Part shown: positions 33,895 through 43,984 of the stretch, one piece after another
Numbering within the stretch: position 1 is the first letter of the stretch
How the letters are laid out: every line of letters begins with the position of its first letter
From: Bin75 sp965223955
GTDB lineage: Bacteria; Nitrospirota; Nitrospiria; Nitrospirales; UBA8639
Length of the DNA stretch: 64,000 nt
NCBI GenBank assembly: GCA_965223955.1
Contig: OZ245029.1
Coordinates: 1,612,001-1,676,000, forward strand
Direction of reading: 5' to 3'
The notes under the pieces: generated by a model
Seen by the model: only the letters and a program-made list of their open reading frames with translations
Database searches by the model: none
What the model was told of the DNA's origin: nothing
Position numbers and translations under genes: made by a program

Positions 33895-35096
33895 GACACC
33901 TCAAGCCCGTCAGCGGTCATTGGTATAAAAACATGAGGCCTCGCACCAATCTGTCATTCCTGTATGTGTTCAGTCATTCGTTGACAGAATGAAGGGACTG
34001 CCCACACCAACATGGTCATTCCGAGCCCCTACTTTGTCATTCTGAACGAAGTGAAGAATCTCTCGTTCAAACACCGAACGCCAGGAAAAGCAGATCCTTC
34101 ACTTCGTTCAGGATGACAAGTCTGGTGTTTTGTTCAAGATGACAGCGGGAGGCTCAGGATGACCATGCTGGTGCGTTGTGCAGGATTGTATGTATTCAGT
34201 CATTCGTTGACAGAATGAAGGAGCCGACCAGGGAACCAAGAAAGAAGGGCCGCCGTTTCCCATCTGTCATTCCCGACGCTTGTCCCCGACGTTGGTAATC
34301 GGGGATCCAGGCAAGTAAAGGATCCATGGTTTTTCTTTCTCCTCCATTCGCAAGGATAGGGACCCTGGATTCCTGCTTTCGCAGGAATGACAGAAGGAGA
34401 GGCAGGATTGTATGTGTGCAGTCATTCGTTGACAGAATGAAGGAGCCGACTACACCATGGTTGTCATTCTGAACGAAGTGAAGAATCTCTCCCTCAATAA
34501 CCGAGTGCGTCAACTACGAGATCCTTCGCTTCGCTCAGGATGACCACGCTGGTGCTTTTTGCAAGGATGACAGAAGGGTCCCGCGAGAATGGTCAAGGTT
34601 CACTCATTCGCTGACAGAATCAGGGCTGACCATCTTCCCCCTCTTTTGTAGTGGCGCCATCTCATGGCGCCTTCCCTGGTCAAAGCCCGGGGCATGCCTC
34701 ATGGCGCTTTCCCCCCTCTTCTGTCATCCTCGACGCTTGTCACAAGAATCTCCCTCTGTCATCCTGAGCGCAACGCCTGTCCTGAGCCTGTCGAAGGAAA
34801 GGATCTGCTTTTTCAGGCGTTCGATTGTCCAAACGACGAGATTCCTCGCTACGCTCGGAATGACAGAAGGGGAACAAGGATGACAGAAGGGGAACAGGAA
34901 TGACAGAAGGGGAGCAGGAATGACAGAAAAAGCAATCGGGAATCCAGGGTTCTGTTCCAGGCGGACCCACACGAATGGAAGAGCAGAAGAGAAAGACCTG
35001 GATCCCCGCTAACAACCGCAAGGATGACAGGAGGGGGCCGCGAGATTGTAGGTCGGGTTAGCGGAGCGTAACCCGACAGCCTCCCATTTTTCCGTT
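33895..35096. repeat. 1.2-kb block of interspersed repeats
   Basis: No gene is visible. R2 copies lie at about 33960-33996, 34188-34222, 34408-34442 and 34594-34622; R3 copies at about 34020-34120, 34458-34545 and 34755-34865; R4 at about 34262-34390; R1 at 35052-35077. R2 and R3 alternate with similar spacing, so R2-R3 may be one composite element repeated in tandem. Short GGAATGACAGAAGGGGA units recur between 34860 and 34930. Confidence 0.78.
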
Positions 35097-35303
35097 ATGG
35101 CAACACGTGACCGGGATTGGCCGGGGTATACGGTTTGGTTTTTTTGTCCGGGCTGTGAGCGGCTCTGGACGTATCAAGGCGTGAACGTGGTCGCCTTGGA
35201 CCATCAACTTGCCCTCGGGCCGGCTTCCGCCAGTGAAGGGATTCACAGCCACACGTGTGTGAACTGCGATGGGTCGAAAGACGCCTCTGCTGCGGAGATT
35301 TGA
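35097..35303 (+). CDS. Possible small zinc-ribbon protein
   Basis: 68 residues with two CxxC pairs, FFCPGCERLW and HTCVNCDGS, spaced like a zinc ribbon, and a WPGYTVWFF strand. No ribosome-binding site is evident, and the start abuts a repeat. Family unknown; it could be chance, but the paired CxxC motifs make a real gene more likely than not. Confidence 0.45.
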   Translation: MATRDRDWPGYTVWFFCPGCERLWTYQGVNVVALDHQLALGPASASEGIHSHTCVNCDGSKDASAAEI

Positions 35304-35327
35304 GGCGCCTGCCCACCAAACGGCAAC

Positions 35328-35750
35328 CTATTCCAAGGAAACGGCTTTTCCCTTGAGGTCGGTTTCCCCGTCCTGCACCGTTGTCTGTTCCAGGGTCCAT
35401 TCCGAGGGCGTAATCGTGAAGGCATGCCCTTTCAAGGTAGAAAACTCGCCGTGTGAGATCACGAGCCGGCCGTTCTCTTCAAGGGTCATGTGGAGGATTT
35501 CCTTCCCGCTGCTTTGATGCCGCATCACCAGACTCGTAAGACTTCTTTCCACTGAATAGGCTTGGCCTTCATTAATGGCCAACGTGCTGTCGGTGAGTTT
35601 CGCCGGCATTTTCCCATTATCAAAGAGGGCAAAATTGACTTTCGGGAATCCTCCCGAAGAACGCGGCTCGATGTCGATCTGCGGCACACCTTCGATTTCA
35701 ATCGTGCCGTTGCTGTTGCGGTACAGGTGAGATCCGATTTGAATGTCCAT
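35328..35750 (-). CDS. Hypothetical protein downstream of comM
   Basis: 140 residues, strand-rich, without signal peptide or membrane helix. It starts 11 bp after the comM-like stop on the same strand and so forms an operon with it. Recognisable pieces: MDIQIGSHLYRNSNGTIEIE and MRHQSSGKEILHMTLEENG. I know no family or function. The regular alternation of polar and hydrophobic residues suggests a beta-sandwich. Confidence 0.7.
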   Translation of the reverse strand: MDIQIGSHLYRNSNGTIEIEGVPQIDIEPRSSGGFPKVNFALFDNGKMPAKLTDSTLAINEGQAYSVERSLTSLVMRHQSSGKEILHMTLEENGRLVISHGEFSTLKGHAFTITPSEWTLEQTTVQDGETDLKGKAVSLE

Positions 35751-35761
35751 TCAAGTCCTTG

Positions 35762-37288
35762 TCAGAAAGTGGTTGCTCGGTCCAGGTTCCGATAGTGGAT
35801 GGCCTCCGCCAGATGTGACGGTTCGATAGCCTCAGAGTCTGCCAAATCCGCAATCGTTCGTGCAACACGAAGTATTCGCCCATAGGCTCGCGCCGAGAGC
35901 CCTAATCGGATCACGGCTTGCTCCAGGAGTTGTTTGCCGGTTGGGTCGATCCGGCAATGGGTTTTCATGTGTCTGGGTTTGAGTTGGGCATTGGTAAACA
36001 GGCGCTCGGTGGTATACCGATGCGCCTGGAGATGACGGGCATCGGCCACGCGTGTCCGAATGGAGTCCGAGCCTTCAGCCGATTGCTCGTACCCCAGGTC
36101 CGACACGGGAACCGCGGGCACGTCCACGTGAATGTCGAGCCGGTCGCGGAGCGGGCCGGAAAGCCGGCCCCGGTACCGCTGGATTTGGTGAGGGCTACAG
36201 ATACAGTTTCGCGTCCGGTCACCATGATAGCCGCACGGGCACGGGTTCATGGCCACGACCAACATGAATCGCGCCGGATAGCGAAGCGACGCATTCACCC
36301 GCGTGACGGTCACGGTACCTTCTTCGAGCGGCTGGCGTAATCCATCCAGGACCGATCGCTTGAATTCCAGAACTTCATCCAGAAATAACACGCCGTTATG
36401 CGCCAAGGACACTTCCCCGGGTCGGGGAATGGTCCCGCCTCCAATGAGGCCCGCGTCCGAGACATTGTGATGAGGGGCGCGAAAAGGTCTGGTGGTCATC
36501 AGCGATTGGTCCGTCAGCAGGGTGCCGGCCACGCTATGGACCCTGGTGGTTTCCAGGGCTTCCTGCACGCTGAGGCGAGGCAGGATCCCGGGAAGGCGTT
36601 GGGCCAACATGGTTTTTCCGGAACCCGGTGGTCCGATCAGGAGGACGTTGTGTCCACCGGCTGCCGCGATTTCCAACGCGCGTTTGGCGTGAAACTGCCC
36701 ACGAACGTCTGCGAAATCGTCTTCCGGTGTCGCGGATGCCTGGAACAACGCTTGACGGTCGACGGTGAGAGGAACGGCGTCCCGTTGTCCGGTCAGGAGC
36801 TCCACCACTTCGGGCAGCGTCTGAACACCGTACACGTCGACGTGGTCAATGACCGCGGCCTCCCGTGCGTTCTCGGCCGGGAGAATCAGCGGATGCCGGG
36901 TTTCACACAGCATGCCGATGGACAATCCCCCCCTGACGGGCTTGATCCGGCCATCCAGGGACAGTTCACCCACCAACACGTAATGTTGAGCCGTTTCCTG
37001 GGCAATGATCCCTTCGGCCACCAGGATGCCGACAGCCATGCTCAATTCGAGCCCGGCCCCCTCTTTTTTCAAGCCGGCGGGAGCCAGGTTGACCGTGATT
37101 CTTTTTGGCGGAAACGCGAAGCCGATATTTTTGAGGGCCGCACGAATGCGGTCCCGGCTTTCCCGTACGGTTGCATCAGGCAGGCCGACGATGGAAAATT
37201 GAGGAAGGCCGCCACCGATATCGACTTCGACCTCGATCAAATGAGCGTCCAATCCAAGCAGCCCGGCACTAAAGACTTTAGCAAGCAC
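35762..37288 (-). CDS. ComM/YifB-family AAA+ Mg-chelatase-like ATPase
   Basis: 508 residues from the GTG at 37288, which gives the family start (M)LAKVFSAGLLGLDAH and has AGAGG upstream; a TTG ten codons earlier lacks support. The order is the N-terminal ChlI-like domain (GGLPQFSIVGLPDATVRESR), Walker A (GPPGSGKTMLAQRLPGILP), RAPHHNVSDAG, Walker B-like LFLDEVLEF, and the C-terminal Mg-chelatase domain with LGLSARAYGRILRVARTIAD. In naturally competent bacteria ComM is a branch-migration helicase acting on incoming DNA. No other competence gene is here. Confidence 0.93.
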   Translation of the reverse strand: MLAKVFSAGLLGLDAHLIEVEVDIGGGLPQFSIVGLPDATVRESRDRIRAALKNIGFAFPPKRITVNLAPAGLKKEGAGLELSMAVGILVAEGIIAQETAQHYVLVGELSLDGRIKPVRGGLSIGMLCETRHPLILPAENAREAAVIDHVDVYGVQTLPEVVELLTGQRDAVPLTVDRQALFQASATPEDDFADVRGQFHAKRALEIAAAGGHNVLLIGPPGSGKTMLAQRLPGILPRLSVQEALETTRVHSVAGTLLTDQSLMTTRPFRAPHHNVSDAGLIGGGTIPRPGEVSLAHNGVLFLDEVLEFKRSVLDGLRQPLEEGTVTVTRVNASLRYPARFMLVVAMNPCPCGYHGDRTRNCICSPHQIQRYRGRLSGPLRDRLDIHVDVPAVPVSDLGYEQSAEGSDSIRTRVADARHLQAHRYTTERLFTNAQLKPRHMKTHCRIDPTGKQLLEQAVIRLGLSARAYGRILRVARTIADLADSEAIEPSHLAEAIHYRNLDRATTF

Positions 37289-37318
37289 GGCAGCCTCTGG
37301 GGGAAAGGGTAAACACAA

Positions 37319-37881
37319 CGTAAAGCGTGCGGCGATTATAGTAGCGGGTTTTGCGGGTTTTCAACTCAGCGGTCTATTTTCCTTCAGTCCGGCCCTTTCC
37401 CCTCCTGTCATTCCTGTATGTATTCACTCATTCGCTGACAGAATCAGGGGCCGACCATCTTCCCCCTCTTCTGTAGTGGCGCCATCTCATGGCGCCTTCC
37501 GTTGGCCGCATCAGCGGCGGCCCTACGAATACCTCTACCCCCCCCCTCACCCCTCCCGATCCTTCGGCTACGCTTCCTTCGACAAGCTCAGGACAGGCAG
37601 GACAAGCAAAGGAGGGGAAAGGCGAGAATGGTCAATGTTCAGGCATTCGTTGACAGAATGAAGGGCTGACCAGGGAACCAAGAAAGAAGGGCCGTCGTTT
37701 TCCTCCCCTTTGTAAGGGGAGGGTAGGTGGGGTAGAGTCGCATACCCAGAGGGCACTGGCACTGACCACCACACGCAGCCTGCCCATTCCGACTCAGGCT
37801 CTACCTCCCCTCACCCCTCCCGATTCTTCGGCTACGCTCAGGACAAGCAAAGGAGGGGAACCAGAAAGGAATCACCAACGA
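37319..37881. repeat. Repeat-filled intergenic block
   Basis: R2-type copies (about 37416-37450, 37640-37667 and, inverted, 37870-37894), a palindromic GGCGCCATCTCATGGCGCC (37480-37498), the CCTTTGTAAGGGGAGGG element (37703-37737), and two copies of CCTTCGGCTACGCT with CAGGACAAGC or CAGGACAGGC. No gene. Confidence 0.75.
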
Positions 37882-38550
37882 ATGACTGAACACCGACACA
37901 TGATAACAAATCGGCACCGTGATCGACCTCGAACGCCAGACGGGCGTGTGTGGCTGTGCACCCTCATGCTGGTGTTGTCCGGTTTGCCTCAAACCCATGC
38001 AACCGGTTTGGGACATGGGATGACCGGCGGCCCGCGAATTCCGCCTTCCCCGTCTCGCCAGGTTCAATCCGGACGCACGCCGGCTGCGCATATCGGATCG
38101 GTCATGGCGATCCTGGCCACCTTTCACGAGGCCGGAGTGTTACCGCCGGAGTCCAGTTCTGAAGCCAACCGGCTCATCCACGCCCTGATCCAGTTTCAGT
38201 CGATGTTTCTCAAAAGTTCTGACCCCGTGGTGCGGGACTTGTTCGCATCCGCACTGTCCGAGAAATTCGACGCGAAGAAAGCGGCATCGGTGACGCAGGC
38301 GTTTGCCGAGACGGGATGGACCTCGGAAACGCTCGAAGCGCTGGCGGACTATTCCGCAGCACGGTCGATGGTCGAGGACCCGCGTGTGGCGGACGTATTC
38401 CGCGAATATAACGTCACCCCGGCCGATTGGAAATTCATCGAGCAGATGTTTATGAAGGCGAGGGCGCAGCTTCTCAAACAAGGGAAGCAAGTGCATACGG
38501 TCTTCGCCACCCAACGCGCATCCATGCCCGGTGCCCGCCAAACCCCTTGA
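37882..38550 (+). CDS. Exported hypothetical protein
   Basis: 222 residues. The first ATG lies inside an inverted R2 repeat (ATGACTGAACACCG); a second in-frame ATG at 37900 follows. The signal peptide is VWLCTLMLVLSGLPQTHA, preceded by a long basic N-region, so the later start is also plausible. The mature part is helical (MAILATFHEAGVLPPESSSE, then FQSMFLKSSDPVVRDLFASA), with no known motif. Probably periplasmic. The 3' end runs straight into R3-like sequence. Confidence 0.6.
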   Translation: MTEHRHMITNRHRDRPRTPDGRVWLCTLMLVLSGLPQTHATGLGHGMTGGPRIPPSPSRQVQSGRTPAAHIGSVMAILATFHEAGVLPPESSSEANRLIHALIQFQSMFLKSSDPVVRDLFASALSEKFDAKKAASVTQAFAETGWTSETLEALADYSAARSMVEDPRVADVFREYNVTPADWKFIEQMFMKARAQLLKQGKQVHTVFATQRASMPGARQTP

Positions 38551-39022
38551 GGAAAAGCAGATAGTTCCTTCGCTACTCTCAGGACAAGCGCGTCGCTCAG
38601 GACAAGCGCGTCGCTTCGCCTTGCAGGCATTCACTCATTCGCTGACCATTCCCCCTCACCCCAGCCCCCTCCCGCCAGGGGCGAGGGGTAAAGAAAATCT
38701 CCTCTCCCTTGATGGGAGAGGATAAAGGTGAGGGTGGTGCGTCCCGTCGTCTTGTTTCTATTTGACGAGAATAGAACCTGTCGGATTACGCTTCGCTAAT
38801 CCGACCTACTCGCTGCAGGTGTTCAGTCATTCGTTGACCATTCCCGATGTCTTCTTCTGTCATTCCCGTTTTTTCCTCTCTGTCATCCGTTGACATTCCC
38901 CTCTTTCTGTCATCCTCGACGCTTGTCCCCGACGTTGGTAATCGGGGATCCAGGCAAGTAAAGGATCCAGGGGTTTTTTCTTTCTCCTTCGTTCGCAAGG
39001 ATAAAGACACTGGAATGCGGGT
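38551..39022. repeat. Repeat-filled intergenic block
   Basis: Begins with an R3 part (AAAAGCAGATAGTTCCTTCG), then R2-like (38630-38646), the CCTCTCCC element (38655-38735), an R1 palindrome (38780-38805), R2 (38817-38843) and R4 (about 38905-39012). No gene seen. Confidence 0.75.
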
Positions 39023-40087
39023 TCACGAAAACAGCTTGAGTTGAGCCGTTGGTGGTCTGGTGAAGGTTGCGGGAACGGCGTCGTCTCGTTCGAATCGATG
39101 AAAGCCTTCTTTGCGAAAAGCCAAATCGAATAGTTGTTCGATGGTGTGCCACGTCGAGCCTTGTCCTCGGTGGCGCGCGAAGGACCGCTTTTCTTCCAGC
39201 GCGCCGCCCCTGGTCTCTTTCAGGCGGTTGGTGATTTTTCTGATCCGGTCGGGAAAGGCCGCTGCCATGCGTTCCAGAAACACCGGTTGCACGTTGTCGT
39301 TGAGCCGTAACAGCATATAGGCGGCGCGTGTGGCGCCGGCTTGTCTCGCAAGGTGAAGAATCTGCGGAATGTCCTGTTCATTGAGTCCCGGAATGACGGG
39401 ACCGATCATGACGGCCGTTGGGATGCCGGCTGAAGACAGGGCTGCCATGGCCTCCAGGCGTTTGGTGATGGAGGGTGTTTGCGGCTCGACTTTTCGAGCG
39501 ACCTCGTTGTCGGCAAACGGAACACTGAAATACACGCGGATCCAGGCCCGTTCATGGAGGGTTTGCAGAAGATCGAGGTCCCGTTGAATGAGCGCGGCTT
39601 TGGTAATCACAGTGACGGGGTTGCGAAATTCAGCGCACACCGCCAAGCAGGCACGGGTGAGTTCATACGTGGCTTCCAGCGGTTGATAGCAGTCGGTGTT
39701 GCCGGAAAAGACCACGAGTTCGCCTTTCCATGAGGGTTTCAAAAACGCCGTGCGAAGGGCAGCCGCCGCGTTGGGTTTCACGATGAGTTTGGATTCGAAA
39801 TCCGTTCCCGCGCCGAATCCCCAATATTGGTGACTCGGTCGTGCATAGCAATAGGCACAGGCATGAAAGCAGCCACGATACGGATTCACGCTCCACCGAA
39901 AAGGCAGGTCGGGGCTGTCGTTTCGACTCAGGATGGCCCCTGTATTTTCCTCAAACACTTGAGTCTCGACGTGGGGCGCCGGTTCAAGAAGTTCCCGGTG
40001 GTGAGAGTCAAACGGGTTTGGCGGATTGGCGATGGGCTTCACGGATTCATCTTTCGGTGAGGCGGTCGATTGGCTCGAATCCCACAT
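39023..40087 (-). CDS. Radical SAM protein of the PA0069/Rv2578c-like group
   Basis: About 354 residues from the ATG at 40087 (MWDSSQST); an in-frame TTG at 40120 would add 11. The cluster motif CFHACAYCYARPSH is preceded by RWSVNPYRGC, diagnostic of this spore-photoproduct-lyase-related subgroup. It also has ELVVFSGNTDCYQPLEATY, VTVITKAALIQRDLDLL, and YFSVPFADNEVARKVEPQTP. The C-terminus (RDDAVPATFTRPPTAQLKLF) is typical. Substrate unknown. It stands alone among repeats. Confidence 0.87.
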   Translation of the reverse strand: MWDSSQSTASPKDESVKPIANPPNPFDSHHRELLEPAPHVETQVFEENTGAILSRNDSPDLPFRWSVNPYRGCFHACAYCYARPSHQYWGFGAGTDFESKLIVKPNAAAALRTAFLKPSWKGELVVFSGNTDCYQPLEATYELTRACLAVCAEFRNPVTVITKAALIQRDLDLLQTLHERAWIRVYFSVPFADNEVARKVEPQTPSITKRLEAMAALSSAGIPTAVMIGPVIPGLNEQDIPQILHLARQAGATRAAYMLLRLNDNVQPVFLERMAAAFPDRIRKITNRLKETRGGALEEKRSFARHRGQGSTWHTIEQLFDLAFRKEGFHRFERDDAVPATFTRPPTAQLKLFS

Positions 40088-40120
40088 CCAATCATACCGC
40101 TCAACGGCACCTTGAACCAA

Positions 40121-40427
40121 CCATTGTTCATGGGTTCCGAACCGTGTATAAGTTCAGAAACCTTCGGTACTCCCAACCAGGAGGTGTGCCATGCAAATCC
40201 ACCACGTGGGCTCCCAGAAAGTGGGTGGACCCATACATTACCTTCCCCTTTAGCGCGCGATAGTATATACTTCGGAAATTCGTGCTTTCTTGAGTCCTAC
40301 CGCTAATCACCATCTTTGTGACAACGGGCTCTACCTCGACACCATTCTCGTCGTGCGGTATTCGAGTCTCTGTACCTCTGTGAGAAACTCCGAGGACAGA
40401 TTGTCCTTGAGTTGAAAGGAATCATAC
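40121..40427. other. Intergenic region, no gene seen
   Basis: 307 bp without the usual interspersed repeats, unlike most gaps of this window. An AGGAGGTGTGCCATGC at about 40180 looks like a ribosome-binding site with ATG but opens only a short frame. It marks the left border of the glycosyltransferase/GH15 pair. Confidence 0.35.
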
Positions 40428-41678
40428 ATGCTGACACCTCTGTTATCCGACCAGGGTACGCGGTTTTCGGCCCCGACGATGTCGGAGCCTAAGGGCCGCA
40501 GGCTCACGGTCCTTCATATTGGTACCCTCAACAAGCCAATCGGAACGAATCTGGGTTACAGCCCGATCGAAACGATTATTGAAAACGTCCACCGAGGACT
40601 ACGTTCCGGCGGGCACCGCTCCATCATGGCATGTAGTGCAGATTCGAGGCTCCTGGGAGAGCGGCACGTCACAGTGCCCCAGAGCCTGGGCGACTACGCG
40701 TGTGACGACACGGTGGAACGACGCGACCTTGTCAGACGTCACCTGTCAAGAGCCATGGACAGAGCGGCTCAGGGCGACATCGATATCATCCACATACATA
40801 TGAACGTGGAGCACGTCTATGCGGCCGGTTTTAGCCCACCGGCGCCCATCGTCATGACCCTTCACGTCCGAGCACCAGAGAGTGGTCTTCGCCAGGCTCA
40901 CCGTGATTGCCGAAATGCTCTCGCAAAGCAGTCGGTGTATTTTGTTGCGATCAGCGACAACCAATCTGCGGAGTATGCCCCCATCGTGACTCCCTGGTCG
41001 ACCGTCCACCACAGCATTGACATCAACGACTTCCCATTTAAGACAACTCCAAGCTCCGGAGGGTATCTCTTTACGATTGGCAGGGTGTCACGGGACAAGG
41101 GCCAGGACCGCGCGATCGAGCTCGCCAAGCGAACGGGCTCGACACTCGTGATCGCCGGGTGTGTTCAAAACAAATCAGCCGACGTGGCGTTTTTCGACGG
41201 CCTCAAGGGATCAATCGACGCGTTCGTGGACGTGAACCAGCATCCGGTGGGGCCAGACTATTTTGAGCGTGTCATTCAACCGGTGGTGGCTTCCGGCAAA
41301 CAGATCATCTACATCGGCGAGCTCGGCGGCGACCAAAAAAAGCAATGGTACCGGCACGCCCGCGCCACGCTCTTCCCCATTCAGTGGCGGGAACCCTTCG
41401 GACTGGTCTTGATCGAATCAATGGCCTGTGGCACGCCTGTGCTGGCTTTCAATGAGGGAGCCGTATCCGAGATCGTGGCGACCGGCCGCACTGGGTTCGT
41501 CGTCAACTCCATGGAGGAGATGATTGCGGCTGAGGCGCATCTCACCAGCCTCAATCCGTTGGTCTGTCGAGAACACGTTCGTACCTGTTTTTCCACGACT
41601 CGGATGGTTAACCGGTACATCGATGTCTACCGCGAGGTCATCAAAGACCATGAACGTCATTGCCGCGCCGCCGCCTGA
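40428..41678 (+). CDS. GT4-family glycosyltransferase
   Basis: 416 residues; GT-B fold, retaining. The N-terminal domain starts VLHIGTLNKPIGTNLGYSPI, with DIIHIHMNVEHVYAAGF and a putative catalytic His region THVRAPESG-like (MTLHVRAPES). The C-terminal nucleotide-sugar domain has YLFTIGRVSRDKGQDRAIEL, VVASGKQIIYIGEL, and the E-x7-E motif EPFGLVLIE (Glu322, Glu330), followed by MACGTPVLAFNEGAVSEIV. The GTP/UDP sugar and acceptor cannot be read. Followed after 52 bp by a GH15 glucanase on the same strand, so both probably act on the same alpha-glucan or disaccharide. Confidence 0.9.
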   Translation: MLTPLLSDQGTRFSAPTMSEPKGRRLTVLHIGTLNKPIGTNLGYSPIETIIENVHRGLRSGGHRSIMACSADSRLLGERHVTVPQSLGDYACDDTVERRDLVRRHLSRAMDRAAQGDIDIIHIHMNVEHVYAAGFSPPAPIVMTLHVRAPESGLRQAHRDCRNALAKQSVYFVAISDNQSAEYAPIVTPWSTVHHSIDINDFPFKTTPSSGGYLFTIGRVSRDKGQDRAIELAKRTGSTLVIAGCVQNKSADVAFFDGLKGSIDAFVDVNQHPVGPDYFERVIQPVVASGKQIIYIGELGGDQKKQWYRHARATLFPIQWREPFGLVLIESMACGTPVLAFNEGAVSEIVATGRTGFVVNSMEEMIAAEAHLTSLNPLVCREHVRTCFSTTRMVNRYIDVYREVIKDHERHCRAAA

Positions 41679-41730
41679 GCGGTTGCCCGTCGAGATGCGT
41701 CCCTAGCCGGATGACGGCCCGGAGTTCCCT

Positions 41731-43692
41731 ATGCCCAAAGACCTTCCCATCAGCAATGGAAATCTTCTTCTGAATTTCGACTCGGACTACCGGATTCGCG
41801 ACATCTACTTTCCCCATGTCGGCCAGGAGAACCACTCTCAAGGGCACCCGTCCCGGTTTGGCGTATGGGCCGATGGGCACTTCTCCTGGATGGGTTCAGC
41901 GTGGACGCGAGACCTCAGATATCGTGACGACAGTTTGGTCACGAACGTGGTGCTCACGCACGAGGCCTGGGGGTTGGAGCTACGATGCTGTGACGCGGTT
42001 GATTTCGATCTGGACATCTATCTGAAAGAGATTCGTGTCATCAACCTGGAAAACAGAACGCGACGGGTGACGCTCTTCTTCGTGCACGACTTTCACCTGT
42101 ACGGCCATGACATCGGGGACACGGCGTATTTCGATCCACGGACCAATTCCATCGTTCACTACAACGCCAACCGGTATTTCCTCATCAATGGCGGCCCGGT
42201 TTCGAAGTGGGGTGTCAAGGATTTTGCCTGCGGTATCAAGGACCACCTCTGCGAGCAGGGGGCCTGGACAGACGCCGAAGACGGCAGACTCAACGGCAAT
42301 CCTGCTGCGTGGGGCGCCGCGGACTCCACCATCGGCATATCCCTGGACGTCGCGCCTCATGGAACGGCCACGGCGTACTACTGGATGGCGGCCGGTACGC
42401 GATACGCAGATGTGACGCGACTCAATCAGGTCGTGCTGGAAAAGACGCCGGCCGAGTTGATTCAACTCACCTCCAATTACTGGGGGGCCTGGCTCCAGAA
42501 GGAGCCCAGATTCTTCGGAGATCTCCCGGCCGCAGTGACTGACCTTTTCCATCGCAGCCTGCTCATTCTCAGAACACAGATTGACAACCGCGGGGCAATT
42601 GTCGCGGCCAATGATTCGGATATCGTACGCTTCGGGAAGGACACGTATTCGTACATGTGGGGCCGTGACGGCGCGTTCGTGGCGGCCGCGCTCGCGAAGG
42701 CCGGCTATACGGATGCGTGTCAGCGGTTCTTTAACTTTTGCGCAGAGGTGCTCTCGGACGAAGGGTACTTGATGCAGCACTACAATCCGGATGGATCGCT
42801 GGCCAGCACCTGGCATCCCTGGCTGGTGGATGGCCGGCCAGTACTCCCTATCCAGGAAGACTCAACGGCGCTGATCCTGTGGGCGCTATGGATACACTAC
42901 GAATACGCCAAGGACATCGAATTCATTGGGCCGCTCTATAAGAAGCTCATCCTCAAATCAGCCGACTTCCTGCTCGCGCACCGCGACCGCGATACCCATC
43001 TGCCCCTTCCGTCCTTCGATCTCTGGGAAGAGCGGTACGGAACGCATACGTTCACCGTTGCCGCCGTCATGGCCGGCCTCCGGGCCGCTGCAAGTTTCGC
43101 CCGACTCTTTCAAGATACGTCCCACGCCGAGGCCTATGAGGCTGCGGCCGATCGGATGAAGGAGGGAGTGACCCGGCATCTCTATCACGAGGGCTTGAAA
43201 CGATATGCCAGGTCGGGGTACCGCAACGCCGATGGCTATGACCTTGACGAGGTGCTTGACGTGAGCCTGTTGGGCTTGACGACGCTGGGGGTGTTTCCGG
43301 CACGGGATGCTCGGAACCGCGACACGATCGATGCGATTCGCCGGCAGCTGTGGCTCAAAACTCCCCGCGGAGGGTGCGCGCGATACGAACACGACCGTTA
43401 CCAGCGACCGGCGAATCTCGACGACGATATTCCTGGCAACCCGTGGTTCATCTCGACGCTCTGGCTGAGTGAATGCATTATCGAGCGCACAGGCAACATC
43501 ACGGAGCTTCACGATGCCGTGCCGTATTTCGCATGGTGCGCGCAACATGCCCTTCCTTCAGGGGTGCTCGCGGAGCAAGTCGATCCCCGGGACGGATCGC
43601 CTCTGTCAGTAGCGCCGCTGACCTGGAGCCACTCGAGCCTGGTGTGGACGGTCATGCGCTACGCGGAACGTTTCGACGCACTACGCGGCTAG
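41731..43692 (+). CDS. GH15-family glucoamylase/trehalase-like hydrolase
   Basis: 653 residues. An N-terminal beta-sandwich (NLLLNFDSDYRIRDIYFPHV) is followed by an (alpha/alpha)6 barrel. GH15 blocks seen: TYSYMWGRDGAFVAAAL, LPIQEDSTALILWALW, SFDLWEERYGTHTFTV with the general acid at Glu433/434, and LAEQVDPRDG with the probable base Glu615, then PLTWSHSSLVWT. There is no signal peptide, so it acts in the cytosol on glycogen-like or disaccharide substrates. Start 52 bp after the GT4 gene. The pair is unlike the surrounding gene content and lies next to an integrase remnant. Confidence 0.9.
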   Translation: MPKDLPISNGNLLLNFDSDYRIRDIYFPHVGQENHSQGHPSRFGVWADGHFSWMGSAWTRDLRYRDDSLVTNVVLTHEAWGLELRCCDAVDFDLDIYLKEIRVINLENRTRRVTLFFVHDFHLYGHDIGDTAYFDPRTNSIVHYNANRYFLINGGPVSKWGVKDFACGIKDHLCEQGAWTDAEDGRLNGNPAAWGAADSTIGISLDVAPHGTATAYYWMAAGTRYADVTRLNQVVLEKTPAELIQLTSNYWGAWLQKEPRFFGDLPAAVTDLFHRSLLILRTQIDNRGAIVAANDSDIVRFGKDTYSYMWGRDGAFVAAALAKAGYTDACQRFFNFCAEVLSDEGYLMQHYNPDGSLASTWHPWLVDGRPVLPIQEDSTALILWALWIHYEYAKDIEFIGPLYKKLILKSADFLLAHRDRDTHLPLPSFDLWEERYGTHTFTVAAVMAGLRAAASFARLFQDTSHAEAYEAAADRMKEGVTRHLYHEGLKRYARSGYRNADGYDLDEVLDVSLLGLTTLGVFPARDARNRDTIDAIRRQLWLKTPRGGCARYEHDRYQRPANLDDDIPGNPWFISTLWLSECIIERTGNITELHDAVPYFAWCAQHALPSGVLAEQVDPRDGSPLSVAPLTWSHSSLVWTVMRYAERFDALRG

Positions 43693-43984
43693 ACCGCCGG
43701 CCTTGGTTCCAACCTTGAAACGGCATCATTGTTGCTGGTATCAATTGGAACGCCCGTTCGCCGAGTTGCTTTTTCCAAGAACCCGGTCAGGCTCAGAATC
43801 TGGCCATGGGACGGCCCGTGCCAACCAACAAATCAGCACAGACGCCGCTTCAGTGTGACTCGGTCGTCCATGAGATCAATGAGGGCGATTTAAGTCACCC
43901 CGAGGCGGTTGCCATGCTGTTGATTCATTTGGGAGGCTCCGATTCGCCCCCTGATGTGTGGTATAAAGGGGAAGAACTCATCGG

